Assembly (NCBI GenBank): GCA_018713725.1
Contig: DVOJ01000003.1
Coordinates: forward strand, 1-64,000
Direction: 5' to 3'
Length of the DNA stretch: 64,000 bases
Origin: Candidatus Caccopulliclostridium gallistercoris
GTDB taxonomy: Bacteria; Bacillota; Clostridia; Christensenellales; UBA1242
The position numbers and the translations under genes are program-made. The notes beneath the pieces were generated by a model, which was given only the letters and a program-made list of their open reading frames with translations, was not told where the DNA came from and ran no database searches. Positions 9,205-19,025 of the stretch are shown here, piece after piece. The stretch's first letter is position 1. Every line of letters starts with the position of its first letter.

Positions 9205-9918
9205 ATGCTTGAAATTAAAAATTTAACAAAAAAATACGGCGATAAGGTGGCAGTGGATAACATTAGCCTAGAAGTAAAACCCGGGCAGATTACTGCTTTT
9301 ATAGGGCATAACGGTGCGGGTAAAACTACCACTTTAAAGGCAATTGCCGGCATTATAGATTTTGATAGTGGGGAAATTTACGTAGACGGCAAAAGCGTAA
9401 AGCAAGATGCTTATAGGGCTAAGTTTAACATAGGCTATCTTCCAGATAACCCAGACCTTTACGATAGTTTAAAGGGTATAGAATACTTAAATTTTATTGC
9501 TGACGTGTTCTTTGTTGACGAAACTGTTCGTAAGGAAAGAATTGCCGATTACGGCCGCCGCCTTCAAATATTTTCCGATTTAAATGCGCCTATCAGCACG
9601 TACTCACACGGCATGAAACAAAAGCTGGCAATACTAAGCCTTCTTGTACATAAGCCAAAACTCTATCTTTTCGACGAGCCTTTTGTTGGCTTAGATCCTG
9701 TAACTAGCCACGAATTTAAAGAAATTATGAACGAAGTTTGCAAGGAAGGTGCGGCAATCTTCTATTCTACTCACGTTCTAGAAGTTGCAGAAAAAATTTG
9801 TAGCCACGTGGTCATAATTAAAAACGGTAAAATTATGGGGCAAGGCGAAATGAAAAAGGTAAAGGGTGATAAAAGCCTAGAAAGTTTATTTTTGGAGCTG
9901 GAGAATAGTGGCTCATGA
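9205..9918 (+). CDS. ABC transporter ATP-binding protein
   Basis: ATG 9205 follows ttggag by 8 nt. A start at 9178 lies inside pepF and is rejected. The 237-aa ATPase has Walker A GHNGAGKT (about residues 35-42), a signature YSHGMKQK (about 132-139, SHG in place of SGG), Walker B LYLFDEP (about 155-161) and a switch His (STHV). It overlaps the permease gene by 4 nt (ATGA), so the two form an ABC-2-type exporter or membrane remodelling complex. Substrate unknown. Confidence 0.9.
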   Translation: MLEIKNLTKKYGDKVAVDNISLEVKPGQITAFIGHNGAGKTTTLKAIAGIIDFDSGEIYVDGKSVKQDAYRAKFNIGYLPDNPDLYDSLKGIEYLNFIADVFFVDETVRKERIADYGRRLQIFSDLNAPISTYSHGMKQKLAILSLLVHKPKLYLFDEPFVGLDPVTSHEFKEIMNEVCKEGAAIFYSTHVLEVAEKICSHVVIIKNGKIMGQGEMKKVKGDKSLESLFLELENSGS

Positions 9919-11504
9919 AAAATATTTTAAATTTAATAAAAATAAACTTTATTTCACTCTTTAAAAATATGTTTGGAATAAATAAAAGAAAAAAGGCCAC
10001 CGGCTTTTTAGGTACGGCTATACTTTTGCTTGTAGTTATGTATCTTGCCTTCGGGTCTACCATGAATAGCTTTGCTATGATTTTAAGCGAAGTGGGTTCT
10101 ATGGACTATCTTTTATTTATGGGCGCAATTTTAAGCTTTGCCTTTGTGCTATTTTTTATAACCTACGAAGCGCAGAGCTACTTTTTTAAAACAAAAGATT
10201 TTGAACTTTTAAGCAGCCTTCCTATTAAAAATAGCCACATAGTTATAGCAAAATATACAAGCGTGCTACTTTCTGCGTACTTATATAGCTCCTTTATTTT
10301 ATTTCCAACTTTTGTTGTATATTTTATGTACGTACCATTTAATTTTGGGCTTCTACTATTATTTTTATTAGGCTTTTTATTCTTTCCGCTTGTTCCTATG
10401 GCGCTTGGCACACTTTTTGGGCTTATTATAAGTTTAATTACAAGTAAGTTAAAATTTTCAAACGTTATTTCAATAATTTTGTTTGTTTTAATATTTGTTT
10501 TGTATTTTGTGCTATATTTTTACATGAATAATTTTGTTTCTTCCATAACTCAGGGCGGGCAGAATTTACTAAATAGTTTACAATACTATCTTCCAAGCGT
10601 GGTTTGGTTTTTCACAGGCTTTGTGCAAGGAAATGTGCTATATATCTTTTTAGACATAATATTAGCGCTCGCCGTTAGCGGAATTACTATAACACTTTTA
10701 TCACTTCTATATAAAAAGATTAATTTTAACTTACTAAAAGTAGCAAAACCCAAGGTAAAAGGGGAAATATCTTTTAAGAAAAAAAGCGTTTCGGCGTCGC
10801 TTTTAAAAATAGAAGCAAAAAGGTTTTTAAGCTATCCTAGCTATGTTTTAAATAGCTGTTTTGGGTTAATTTTTATGCTAGTCATTCCATTTTTCTTTAA
10901 ATTTGCAGTTTTTTCAGGCGAAGGAATGGAAGAAATAGCATTAGAGCTTGCTACAATTATTCCAATAATAACAATATGTATTAACGCCATGCTTGCAGGA
11001 ATGACAAACACAACGGCGTCTTCAATTAGCCTAGAAGGCAAACAAATTGCGCTTTTAAAAAGCTTACCAATTAAGCCAAGTAAAATATATTTTAATAAAA
11101 TTCTATTTAATAATTTATTGGCAATTCCAGTAATAATTGTATCAAATATAATAAATTTAATATTATTTTTTGAATATTTTAACGTTTTTTCTGGTATTTT
11201 TCTATTTTTAGTTCCAATTTTAGCCGTACTTTCTGTAAGTACTTTTGGGATATTAATAAATTTATTAATGCCAAAATTTAATTTTGAAAACGTAAATCAA
11301 GTAATAAAACAGAGCGTTTGCGTGCTTATAATATTACTTCTTGCCATGGTTTTAGGCATAGTTCCAATGATAATATCCTTTTATATTCCAGCATTAAATT
11401 TATTTTTAATAATTTATGCACTTTTATATTTAATTTTATTTATAGTTAGCATAGCAATATTAAAAATAAAAGGAGAAAAGTTATATTCAAAATTAAAAAT
11501 ATAA
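9915..11504 (+). CDS. ABC transporter permease, ABC-2-like multi-span membrane protein
   Basis: This 529-aa protein has about 12 hydrophobic segments in two halves, joined by a basic cytoplasmic linker near residues 275-300 (KPKVKGEISFKKK). Each half has a motif with LLSSLPIKNSHI or ALLKSLPIKPSKI (about residues 95 and 378). That internal repeat marks an exporter family with a duplicated 6-span unit. It is translationally coupled to the ATPase. Substrate unknown. A terminator follows directly. Confidence 0.8.
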   Translation: MKNILNLIKINFISLFKNMFGINKRKKATGFLGTAILLLVVMYLAFGSTMNSFAMILSEVGSMDYLLFMGAILSFAFVLFFITYEAQSYFFKTKDFELLSSLPIKNSHIVIAKYTSVLLSAYLYSSFILFPTFVVYFMYVPFNFGLLLLFLLGFLFFPLVPMALGTLFGLIISLITSKLKFSNVISIILFVLIFVLYFVLYFYMNNFVSSITQGGQNLLNSLQYYLPSVVWFFTGFVQGNVLYIFLDIILALAVSGITITLLSLLYKKINFNLLKVAKPKVKGEISFKKKSVSASLLKIEAKRFLSYPSYVLNSCFGLIFMLVIPFFFKFAVFSGEGMEEIALELATIIPIITICINAMLAGMTNTTASSISLEGKQIALLKSLPIKPSKIYFNKILFNNLLAIPVIIVSNIINLILFFEYFNVFSGIFLFLVPILAVLSVSTFGILINLLMPKFNFENVNQVIKQSVCVLIILLLAMVLGIVPMIISFYIPALNLFLIIYALLYLILFIVSIAILKIKGEKLYSKLKI

Positions 11505-11537
11505 AAAAATTAGCAAATTAAATTTTGCTAATTTTTT
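11504..11537 (+). terminator. Rho-independent terminator after the ABC operon
   Basis: The stem aaaaattagcaaa / ttttgctaattttt with a 5-nt loop ends in T6. The 100 bp after it hold the promoter region of murA. Confidence 0.85.
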
Positions 11538-11656
11538 GTAAAAGCCAATTTTCCCCACAAGATAATTTACTTTGAATTTTTATCCGCCGCCACATTAGTT
11601 TTTGCCTTTTCACACATTTAAAAATTCTTCCATAATATGTTATGTGGAGATATACT

Positions 11657-12916
11657 GTGGATAAAATTTTGGTTAAAGGCGGTAATTCTCTCTCGGGTTC
11701 AGTTTCTATTAGCTCTGCTAAAAATGCATACTTGCCAATTTTGGCAGGCGCAGTACTTTGCTCGGGCGAGGTCGTGTTACATAAGTTTCCTAAATATGAC
11801 GACGTCATTAACATGATTGAAATTTTAGAAAACCTAGGTGGCAAAAGTGCTATTGAAGATGGTAGCCTTATTTTAAATATGAAAAGTTTATCTAGCTATG
11901 AAATTCCAAGAGAGCTGGCTAGTTTAACTAGGTCTTCTATTTTTAGTTTGGGTTCAATTTTAGGGCGCTTTAGGTTTGCTCGCGTGGCATACCCCGGTGG
12001 TTGCGAAATTGGTGCAAGACCCATAGATTTGCACATAAAAGGGCTAGAAGCCCTAAACGTTAAAGTAGTGGATAGGCGCGGCTATCTTACGTGTGACGGA
12101 AGAAATATGCATGCCGGAAACGTACATTTAGATTTTCCAAGCGTTGGCGCTACGGAAAACGTTATGATGGCTGCCGTGCTTACAAAGGGTAGAACTAAAA
12201 TTTTTAACGCGGCTAAAGAACCTGAGATTGTAGACCTTCAAAACTTTTTAAACAAAGCCGGCGCAAAAATAAGGGGCGCAGGCACTACAACTATAACCAT
12301 AGACGGTGTTGAAAAGCTTGGCAGCGTAGAGTATACTCCGGTTCCAGATAGAATTATTGCTGGAACGTATCTTATTGCAACCATAATGTGTGGTGGAGAT
12401 GTGCTACTTGAAAATGCAAGACCGGAACATTTACAAGCATTAATTTCTAAATTTGATAATAACTCTTGCAAAATTGTAACTAAAAGTGATAGAATAAGGG
12501 TGATTTCTAATGGAAGACCTAAAAGTATAAATAAAATTGAAACTATGCCTTACCCGGGTTTTCCAACAGATTTACAGCCGCAAATTATGGCGCTTCAAAC
12601 AATATCTAACGGCACTTCTGTGATTATAGAGAACTTATTTGAAACTAGGTTCAAACACGTAACAGAACTTGTGAAGATGGGTGCCCAAATTTTAACGGAA
12701 GGAAGAAGCGCAGTAATTAAAGGTGTGGAGAAATTATACGGCGCAGAAGTAACCGCCACAGATTTAAGGGGCGGAGCCGGGCTTGTGCTTGCCGGGCTTG
12801 TGGCCGACGGCTATACCACTATATCAAATATAGGGCAAATTAAACGCGGCTACGAAAGCATAGAATCCGATTTAAAGTGCCTTGGGGCAGATATAAAAAA
12901 GGTGGAGTTTTTATGA
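11657..12916 (+). CDS. murA: UDP-N-acetylglucosamine 1-carboxyvinyltransferase
   Basis: MurA transfers enolpyruvate from PEP to UDP-GlcNAc, the first committed step of peptidoglycan synthesis. GTG 11657 is preferred: tggaga lies 6 nt upstream and it gives the normal family start (MDKILVKGG). ATG 11642 is the alternative. The product is 419 aa. The catalytic cysteine is in GGCEIGARPIDLH (about residue 115), so the enzyme is of the fosfomycin-sensitive type. The gene overlaps the divIB start by 4 nt and opens the murA-divIB-ftsA-ftsZ block. Confidence 0.95.
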   Translation: MDKILVKGGNSLSGSVSISSAKNAYLPILAGAVLCSGEVVLHKFPKYDDVINMIEILENLGGKSAIEDGSLILNMKSLSSYEIPRELASLTRSSIFSLGSILGRFRFARVAYPGGCEIGARPIDLHIKGLEALNVKVVDRRGYLTCDGRNMHAGNVHLDFPSVGATENVMMAAVLTKGRTKIFNAAKEPEIVDLQNFLNKAGAKIRGAGTTTITIDGVEKLGSVEYTPVPDRIIAGTYLIATIMCGGDVLLENARPEHLQALISKFDNNSCKIVTKSDRIRVISNGRPKSINKIETMPYPGFPTDLQPQIMALQTISNGTSVIIENLFETRFKHVTELVKMGAQILTEGRSAVIKGVEKLYGAEVTATDLRGGAGLVLAGLVADGYTTISNIGQIKRGYESIESDLKCLGADIKKVEFL

Positions 12917-13725
12917 AGAAAAAACTAATTATCACTTTTTCTGTAATTGGTGGAATTATTTTGCTTTTAATAATTCTTCTTTTTACGCTGTTTGGGGTTA
13001 AAAACGTGGTGTTAGATTTAAGAACATATAATTCTAGGTTTTCGTCAGAAGAAGTTCAACAGAGTGTAATAGAAAGCGGCGAGTTTGCCTACAATATGCC
13101 TATATTTTTTCAGGACAAAAAGTCCTACATAAGTAAACTAGAAAAAAATAACCCATATTTAAAGGTTATTAATATAGAAAGCAAATTTCCAAACACCTTA
13201 TCTATTAAATGCATGGATAGGGAAGAAGTTTTTGCTATAAAGATGTCAGACGAAAGATATTTTATTTTAGACGAAGATTTAAAAGTGTTAGAAGTTTTAA
13301 CGAGTTTTGATTCCACTCAAACTAACGCAATTCTTCTTGGCGGTGAGATTAGTGTGGATAACGTAGATGCGTCTAGTGGCGATTTTTTAACACTAAACGC
13401 GGGACAAGCCTTAATAGAAGCTTTTGTGCCGGCTATGAAACTAAACAATAGAGATGTTTCAGAGCAAAAGGCGCTTTTTGAAAGTATTAATATAAGATAT
13501 AGAAATAATCCAATCACTGCAAGAAGCGAAGCCTACCTTGAACTTTACGATTTTAACGGGCTTAAAATGTGCATTTTTGAAGCAGAAGATATGTTTGTAA
13601 ATAAAATAAATTGCCTTCTTGCCGCTCACGCAGCGTTCGACCCAAAAGATGCAGAGGCCTTTGAACTTAGAATATTAAAAGATTCAAATGGAGACATCTT
13701 TGCACATCAAATGCAAAAATCTTAA
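12913..13725 (+). CDS. divIB: Cell division protein DivIB/FtsQ
   Basis: ATG 12913 follows ggtggag by 6 nt and overlaps the murA stop. The 270-aa protein has a short basic N-terminus, one membrane span (about residues 5-25), then a POTRA-like extracytoplasmic region. A typical FtsQ phrase, FPNTLSIKCMDREEVFAI, lies at about residues 87-104. The identity rests on this motif and on its place between murA and ftsA, because FtsQ sequences diverge strongly. It would recruit the divisome partners FtsL/DivIC and FtsI. Confidence 0.82.
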   Translation: MKKKLIITFSVIGGIILLLIILLFTLFGVKNVVLDLRTYNSRFSSEEVQQSVIESGEFAYNMPIFFQDKKSYISKLEKNNPYLKVINIESKFPNTLSIKCMDREEVFAIKMSDERYFILDEDLKVLEVLTSFDSTQTNAILLGGEISVDNVDASSGDFLTLNAGQALIEAFVPAMKLNNRDVSEQKALFESINIRYRNNPITARSEAYLELYDFNGLKMCIFEAEDMFVNKINCLLAAHAAFDPKDAEAFELRILKDSNGDIFAHQMQKS

Positions 13726-13742
13726 AAAGTTTGTTAAAAACA

Positions 13743-13771
13743 TTGACAATCAATGTCAAATTACTTATAAT
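13743..13771 (+). promoter_or_regulatory. Consensus sigma-A promoter of ftsA with overlapping inverted repeat
   Basis: TTGACA (13743-13748), a 17-bp spacer and TATAAT (13766-13771) give a perfect vegetative promoter. A perfect inverted repeat acattga-caa-tcaatgt (13740-13756) covers the -35 box and could be an operator. This would let ftsA-ftsZ be expressed apart from murA-divIB. Confidence 0.85.
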
Positions 13772-13824
13772 TATAAAAAAAAGTAATATTTATTCACAAC
13801 GGATAAATGTTCACAGGGGTTAAA

Positions 13825-14979
13825 GTGGCAAAATCTTACGTATCAGTACTTGATATAGGTTCGTCTAGGGTTAGTGTTTTAGTTGGCACTAGCGGAATTA
13901 ACTCTACCTTTATTATAAAAGGGCAGGGCGAGGCTTCCTATGCGGGTTTTGGCGAAGGCGAATTTTACGAGCCAGAAAAACTAGGTTCTGTTATTAGCGC
14001 TGCCTTAACTCGTGCCGAAGAGAACGCCGGCTTTGCTATAAGGCACCTTTACGTTGGCATACCTGCCGAGTTTTGTAATTGCGTTTGTAAAACAATTAGT
14101 TCAAACTTTGCAGTTCGTAAAAAAATTACAGAAGACGTGCTTTCTGAGCACTACGAAAAATCTTATGAAGATAAAGACGGGCAAACGCTGATATCTTGTA
14201 ACGCAATTTATAACATTCTAGATGACGGCAAGCGCGCGCTTAACCCGGTTGGCTGTAAAACAACTAAAATTACAAGCATGGTTAGCCTAATTTATGCTGA
14301 GGATAGCTTTATTACAAGCATAAACAAAATTTTGCAGACGCTTGGAATTGAAAGAGTTACATACGTTTCATCTTCGCTTTGCGAAGCAAAATATGTGTTA
14401 GAGCCAGAAAACAGGACAGGCGCCGGCATGCTTATAGATATTGGCTACATTACTTCGTCGGTGGCAGTAGTTCGCGGGGAAGGGCTACTAATGCTTAATT
14501 CTTTCTCGCTTGGCGGTGGGCATATCATGGCAGACCTTGCGGAGTGCTTAAACATAAGTTTTAGCGACGCAGAGCAGTTAAAGCGCAAAATTGTGCTTTC
14601 TTTAAGCCCTAGCGAAAAGGATTATTACGAAATTCCTGGAGCGGGCGCCACAAAGCAAATTCCAATAAAAATGGCTAATGAAATAGTTATGGCAAGGCTT
14701 GATATGATTTGCACTTGCATTCAAAAATGTATCAGTTTGTACGCTCAGGAAACTGCGGATTATATTCCACTTTTCCTAACGGGTGGTGGCGTTTGTTACA
14801 TAAAGGGCGCGAAGGACTACATTGCAAAGCGTCTTGGAAGGAATATAGAGCTTGCTTTTCCGCCGCTTCCAGAGCTTAACAAGCCAAGTTATTCATCAAT
14901 TTTGGGCTTACTTAGCCATGCAATTAAAGAAGAAGAAAAAAATAAGATTAGTTTTCTTGCAAAATTATTAAAAAGGTAG
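13825..14979 (+). CDS. ftsA: Cell division protein FtsA
   Basis: An actin-fold ATPase that tethers FtsZ to the membrane. GTG 13825 (384 aa) is preferred because agggg lies 5 nt upstream; ATG 13807 would add six residues. The phosphate-1 motif [16 protein letters not shown] is at residues 6-21, and the later [17 protein letters not shown] (about 199) and [13 protein letters not shown] (about 314) are the phosphate-2 and adenosine regions. The C-terminal amphipathic helix ([11 protein letters not shown]) is the membrane-targeting sequence. Confidence 0.92.
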   Translation: MAKSYVSVLDIGSSRVSVLVGTSGINSTFIIKGQGEASYAGFGEGEFYEPEKLGSVISAALTRAEENAGFAIRHLYVGIPAEFCNCVCKTISSNFAVRKKITEDVLSEHYEKSYEDKDGQTLISCNAIYNILDDGKRALNPVGCKTTKITSMVSLIYAEDSFITSINKILQTLGIERVTYVSSSLCEAKYVLEPENRTGAGMLIDIGYITSSVAVVRGEGLLMLNSFSLGGGHIMADLAECLNISFSDAEQLKRKIVLSLSPSEKDYYEIPGAGATKQIPIKMANEIVMARLDMICTCIQKCISLYAQETADYIPLFLTGGGVCYIKGAKDYIAKRLGRNIELAFPPLPELNKPSYSSILGLLSHAIKEEEKNKISFLAKLLKR

Positions 14980-15004
14980 TATATTTATTATAAGGAGCGA
15001 AATT

Positions 15005-16201
15005 ATGTATAATAATACGAACATCGGGCCAGTTGCCAACATTAAAGTTATAGGAATTGGCGGGGGCGGAAACAACGCCGTAAACAGAATGATAAGCGCA
15101 AACATTACAAGCGCGCATTATGTTGCTATCAACACAGATAAGCAAGACCTTTTAATGAGCAATGCAGACCAACGTTTGCAGATTGGGGAAAAGATTACAA
15201 GAGGTCTTGGCGCTGGTGCTGAACCAGAAATTGGTCAAAAAGCAGCAGAAGAGAGCAAGGGTAACATCTCTGAAATTTTAAAGGATACCGACCTTGTGTT
15301 CATTACAGCCGGCATGGGCGGTGGAACGGGAACAGGTGCTGCTCCTGTTGTAGCTCAGCTTGCAAAAGAGATGGGTATTCTTACTATTGCCGTTGTTACA
15401 AAGCCATTTAGCTTTGAAGGCAGAAAGAGAATGGAGAACTCTGAAAAGGGTCTTGAAAACTTAAAAAAATATGTTGATACTCTTGTTGTTATTCCTAACG
15501 ATAAGCTATTCCAACTTGTTCCAAAAGGCACACCAATTGTTGAAGCTTTCCGTTATGCCGACGACGTTTTAAGACAAGGTATTCAAGGCATCTCCGACCT
15601 AATTGTAACCCCAGGCCTTATTAACCTAGACTTTGCCGACGTTCGTTCCGTTATGAAGAATAAGGGCTTAGCTCACATGGGTATTGGGCACTATAAAGGC
15701 GAGAATAAAACAATTGAAGCTGTTCGTCAAGCGGTATCTAGCCCACTTCTTGAAACAACAATTGAAGGCGCTACGGGCGTTCTACTTAACGTTAAGGGCG
15801 GCCTTGACCTTCCATTAAACGAAGTTTATGAAGCTGCTGACCTTGTAAAACAAGTAGTTGACCCTAACTGTAACATTATCTTTGGTTCTGGTATAGACGA
15901 GTCTATGAACGACGAAGTTGAAATTACAATTATTGCCACAGGCTTTAATGGCTCACTTTTCGATGAAAAAGAAAAGGACTTAAATAAAGTTAAATCCGAC
16001 GTAGAAGCATTTAACAACTTTGATGGCAAACGTGCATTTGGGGCAAATGTTTTTGGAAATCAGCAAACTCAAACTGCTACGGCTCCACAGCAGCCGGCTC
16101 CACAAGCAAAGCCAGAGCAAGTTGAAAACAGCTCTCGTATACATATCGACGACACGGATATTCCACCTTTTTTAAGAAAACTAAAAAAAGATAGATTTTA
16201 A
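15005..16201 (+). CDS. ftsZ: Cell division protein FtsZ
   Basis: A tubulin-like GTPase that forms the Z ring. The glycine-rich motifs [13 protein letters not shown] (about 17-29) and [13 protein letters not shown] (about 105-117) are intact. The T7 loop includes INLDFADVR. The 398-aa protein ends in the conserved binding peptide [13 protein letters not shown], the site used by FtsA and other partners. A Gln/Pro/Ala-rich linker precedes it (about 345-375). The SD site is aaggag. A strong terminator follows. Confidence 0.97.
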   Translation: MYNNTNIGPVANIKVIGIGGGGNNAVNRMISANITSAHYVAINTDKQDLLMSNADQRLQIGEKITRGLGAGAEPEIGQKAAEESKGNISEILKDTDLVFITAGMGGGTGTGAAPVVAQLAKEMGILTIAVVTKPFSFEGRKRMENSEKGLENLKKYVDTLVVIPNDKLFQLVPKGTPIVEAFRYADDVLRQGIQGISDLIVTPGLINLDFADVRSVMKNKGLAHMGIGHYKGENKTIEAVRQAVSSPLLETTIEGATGVLLNVKGGLDLPLNEVYEAADLVKQVVDPNCNIIFGSGIDESMNDEVEITIIATGFNGSLFDEKEKDLNKVKSDVEAFNNFDGKRAFGANVFGNQQTQTATAPQQPAPQAKPEQVENSSRIHIDDTDIPPFLRKLKKDRF

Positions 16202-16202
16202 T

Positions 16203-16235
16203 AAAAAATCGCCAAAATGCTTTGGCGATTTTTTT
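16203..16235 (+). terminator. Rho-independent terminator after ftsZ
   Basis: An aaaaaatcgccaaa / tttggcgatttttt stem around a 4-nt loop is followed by a T run. It separates vegetative ftsZ from the sporulation genes. Confidence 0.9.
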
Positions 16236-16293
16236 ATGCAAAAAAAGACAATATAGCTATTTTTTATATATCCACGCTTTTTAAAATTTAACT

Positions 16294-16299
16294 TATAAT
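16294..16299 (+). promoter_or_regulatory. TATAAT box 6 bp before the spoIIGA start codon
   Basis: TATAAT ends 6 bp before the ATG at 16306 and no Shine-Dalgarno-like sequence intervenes. If this is the active -10 box, the transcript would begin at or next to the start codon (leaderless). No good sigma-A -35 box lies at the right distance, which would fit an activator-dependent promoter such as a Spo0A-driven one. Confidence 0.4.
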
Positions 16300-16305
16300 T
16301 AAGCT

Positions 16306-17163
16306 ATGCCAGTATACATAGAAGATGTTATTATAGATAACCTTGTAATTAATTTTGCAATTCTTTTTGTTTGTAAAAAGGTGTTAAAAATAGAAACTAG
16401 AAATGCCTTTTTAGTGTTTGGTAGCGTGCTTGGAACGCTTAGCACACTTGTATTTTGTTTTTTTAGAATAGATGGAATTCTGCTACTTTTATTTAAACTT
16501 TTTGTAAGCGTTTTAATGGTGCTTGTAAGCTTTAATTACAAAAATTTAAAAGATTTTCTTTTAAAATATTTTTCCTTTATTTTCACAACTGCACTAATGG
16601 GCGGAGTTTGTTTTTTCATAAGCTTTACGTTTGGCAAAACTGTTGTGGTAAATGGCACGGTTAGCTATGAACTTGGGCTTCCTATGGGAATTGTAATATT
16701 CTTGATTATGATAGTTGCCTATGTAGTTGTGCATTTTATTAAAAGTGTTAAAGCAAAAAATAAGGTTAGCGAATTTATATACGACGCTAAAATAAAAAAC
16801 GGGGCGCGCGAAATAAAATTAAAGGCGTTCTTAGATACTGGGAATACACTCACGGACAACCAAACAGGCAAGCCGGTATTCATTCTTACATATAAAAATT
16901 TCTTAAAACTATTCGATATATCACTTGAAAAAGTGCTTGAAGGCAAAATTTCTGAAAAACTTGAAAACGCACATTATTTAAGCGTTGGAAGTGTGGGTAA
17001 AAACTCTAAGCTACTTGTGTTTTCTGTGGAAGAAGTGGAAGTTAAAAAAGAAAAGGAGCTTTTTAAGCTGAAAAAACCATTGCTTGCACTAAGTTACCAA
17101 AATTTAGAAGAAAAGCTTAATTGTGGAATGCTGCTTAGCAGTAGTTTTAAGGAGTATGTATGA
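16306..17163 (+). CDS. spoIIGA: Sporulation sigma-E processing peptidase SpoIIGA
   Basis: A membrane aspartyl protease that removes the sigma-E pro-sequence after septation, in response to SpoIIR. The first 150 residues hold about five membrane spans. The catalytic motif AFLDTGNTL (Asp near residue 183) starts the cytoplasmic protease domain. The 285-aa length is usual. The stop codon overlaps the sigE start by 4 nt, the classic spoIIG operon. No Shine-Dalgarno site is visible. Confidence 0.92.
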   Translation: MPVYIEDVIIDNLVINFAILFVCKKVLKIETRNAFLVFGSVLGTLSTLVFCFFRIDGILLLLFKLFVSVLMVLVSFNYKNLKDFLLKYFSFIFTTALMGGVCFFISFTFGKTVVVNGTVSYELGLPMGIVIFLIMIVAYVVVHFIKSVKAKNKVSEFIYDAKIKNGAREIKLKAFLDTGNTLTDNQTGKPVFILTYKNFLKLFDISLEKVLEGKISEKLENAHYLSVGSVGKNSKLLVFSVEEVEVKKEKELFKLKKPLLALSYQNLEEKLNCGMLLSSSFKEYV

Positions 17164-17888
17164 AATTTTTAAAGAATATCTTAGAAAAATTAAAAATTGC
17201 ACTCAGTAAAAACATTTTTGACGAGCTTTCAAACATTGTACTTTACCTTTGTGGCAACGAAGCGCTTCCTATGCCATTAGACCCAGACGAAGAAAACGTG
17301 CTAATTGAAGAGATGCAAAACGGCAACGAGCAGGCAAAGGAAAAACTTATTGAACATAATTTAAGGCTAGTTGTGTACATTGCTAAGCGCTTTGAAAACA
17401 CGGGGCTAGAGCTTGAAGACTTAATTTCCGTGGGTGCAATAGGCTTAATAAAAGCCGTTCAAACGTACGATTTTGATAAAAAGATTAAGCTTGCCACATA
17501 TGCGTCGCGCTGCATAGAAAATGAAATTTTAATGCAACTTAGAAAAACAACAAAACAAAAACTTGAAGTGAGTCTAGACGAGCCGCTCAACTTTGATAGC
17601 GACGGCAACGAACTACTCCTTAGCGACGTGCTTTCAAGTGAAGAAGATTCCGTTTCAAAAAATTTGGATTTATCCGTAGAAAAGCAGATTCTTTGGAATT
17701 CAATATCAAAGCTTGGAAGGCGTGAGCAAGATATAATGAAGCTTAGGTTTGGGCTTGGCGGGCTAGAAGAAAAGACGCAAAAGGAAGTTGCGGATATGCT
17801 CGGCATATCTCAGAGCTATATATCTAGAATAGAAAAGAAGATTTTAGTTAAAATGCGTGCTGAAATTCAAAAGGCGGGTAACGAGTAA
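17160..17888 (+). CDS. sigE: RNA polymerase sporulation sigma factor sigma-E
   Basis: The mother-cell early sigma factor. The first 25-30 residues (amphipathic, ending ahead of [15 protein letters not shown]) form the pro-sequence cut by SpoIIGA. Sigma-2 region motifs include [17 protein letters not shown] and [14 protein letters not shown]. Region 4 ends with [14 protein letters not shown], the DNA-binding helix-turn-helix. The product is 242 aa, and its start overlaps the spoIIGA stop. Confidence 0.95.
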   Translation: MKFLKNILEKLKIALSKNIFDELSNIVLYLCGNEALPMPLDPDEENVLIEEMQNGNEQAKEKLIEHNLRLVVYIAKRFENTGLELEDLISVGAIGLIKAVQTYDFDKKIKLATYASRCIENEILMQLRKTTKQKLEVSLDEPLNFDSDGNELLLSDVLSSEEDSVSKNLDLSVEKQILWNSISKLGRREQDIMKLRFGLGGLEEKTQKEVADMLGISQSYISRIEKKILVKMRAEIQKAGNE

Positions 17889-17967
17889 AATTTGTCTTTT
17901 TTTGCCATGTTTTAGTTTTATGAATTAAAAAAATAAAGTTGGAAAACCTTTTTAAAAAGGGGTAAAT

Positions 17968-18744
17968 ATGGCAAAAAAAGTTGCAATATGTGGCGTAGAC
18001 ACAAATTCGCTTCCAAAGCTTACTAATGCGGAGATAAACGAGCTTTTAAAGCGCGTAAAGGCAGGCGACGACCTTGCCAGAGAAGAATTTATAGTAGCAA
18101 ATTTAAGGCTTGTGCTAAGCGTGGTGCAAAGGTTTCAAAACAAAAAGGAAAAGGGCGACGACATGTTTCAAGTGGGTTGCGTTGGGCTTTTAAAGGCGAT
18201 AGATAATTTTGACATATCTTTAAACTTAAAGTTTTCTACCTACGCCGTACCTATGATTATAGGGGAGATAAGAAGATATCTTAGAGATAACAACTCTATC
18301 CGCGTGTCTAGAAGTTTAAGAGATATAGCTTACAGGGCGCTACAATCTCGTGAAGAACTTACAAGAAAGCTAAACAGAGAGCCAACCGTGGAAGAGATTG
18401 CCTTAAATTTAGATATACCAATAAAGAACGTGTCTATTGCTCTTGATGCCATATCTGATACAATTAGTTTAAACGACCCCGTGTATAACGACGGCGCGGA
18501 AACGGTTAGAATTATGGACCAAATTTACGACCATAAATCTAGCGAAGATAGCTTTTTAGAAGAGCTTTCCTTAAAAGAAGCCATAAGAAACTTGAATCCA
18601 AGAGAAAAAGAGATTTTAACGCTTAGATATTTTATAGGAAAAACTCAAATGGAAGTATCTAACGAAGTGGGTATTTCTCAGGCTCAGGTATCAAGGCTTG
18701 AAAAAAACGCCCTAGACGCAATAAAAAAGCATATATCAGAGTAG
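17968..18744 (+). CDS. sigG: RNA polymerase sporulation sigma factor sigma-G
   Basis: The forespore late sigma factor. The N-terminus (KVAICGVDTNSLPKL) is the characteristic sigma-G segment involved in anti-sigma control. Region 2 (NLRLVLSVVQRF, KFSTYAVPMIIGEIRRYLRD), region 3 and region 4 (GISQAQVSRLEKNAL) are complete. The product is 258 aa. It lies 79 bp behind sigE, the usual order in this phylum, with its own SD site (aaaagggg). A terminator follows. Confidence 0.95.
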   Translation: MAKKVAICGVDTNSLPKLTNAEINELLKRVKAGDDLAREEFIVANLRLVLSVVQRFQNKKEKGDDMFQVGCVGLLKAIDNFDISLNLKFSTYAVPMIIGEIRRYLRDNNSIRVSRSLRDIAYRALQSREELTRKLNREPTVEEIALNLDIPIKNVSIALDAISDTISLNDPVYNDGAETVRIMDQIYDHKSSEDSFLEELSLKEAIRNLNPREKEILTLRYFIGKTQMEVSNEVGISQAQVSRLEKNALDAIKKHISE

Positions 18745-18771
18745 TGCAAGGAAATTTTCCTTGCATTTTTT
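18745..18771 (+). terminator. Rho-independent terminator after sigG
   Basis: A gcaaggaaa / ttttccttgc stem ends in a T run. Confidence 0.88.
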
Positions 18772-18815
18772 AAAAAATCCTCTTAAAACCGCATTTTTGG
18801 AATGCGGTGGAAGGA

Positions 18816-18908
18816 ATGGACAGCTGCTGGCGCAAAGAAAATAAAAAATTTTACGAAAAAAGCGTAAATTTGCTTGACAAAAATGCGGGGGGGGGTAAAA
18901 TTGGCTAG
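18816..18908 (+). other. Possible small or truncated ORF (30 aa) running into a poly-G tract
   Basis: An ATG with gaagg just upstream opens a frame encoding MDSCWRKENKKFYEKSVNLL followed by about ten residues. It passes through nine G residues and stops inside the hairpin arm at 18893. It may be a decayed gene cut by the hairpin-bearing insertion, or it may be chance. The same 180-bp gap holds another hairpin, accgcattt / aatgcggt, at about 18788-18808. Confidence 0.2.
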
Positions 18909-18941
18909 ACAAAATAAAATTTTGTCTAGCCCATTTTACCC
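18893..18941. repeat. Long near-perfect hairpin next to a poly-G tract
   Basis: The arms gggtaaaat-t-ggctagacaaaat and attttgtctagcc-c-attttaccc pair with one mismatch around a 3-nt loop, making about 22 base pairs. Nine G (18887-18895) run into the left arm. It could be a DNA cruciform, a small mobile-element relic or a stable RNA hairpin. It is not followed by a T run, so it is not a normal terminator. Confidence 0.7.
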
Positions 18942-19025
18942 AAACGTGCAGAAGTTACAAAAATGTATGTAATATTAGTTAAAAAGAAAATTACAGTAGC
19001 ATTTTTGTATTGGAGAAAAAACACT

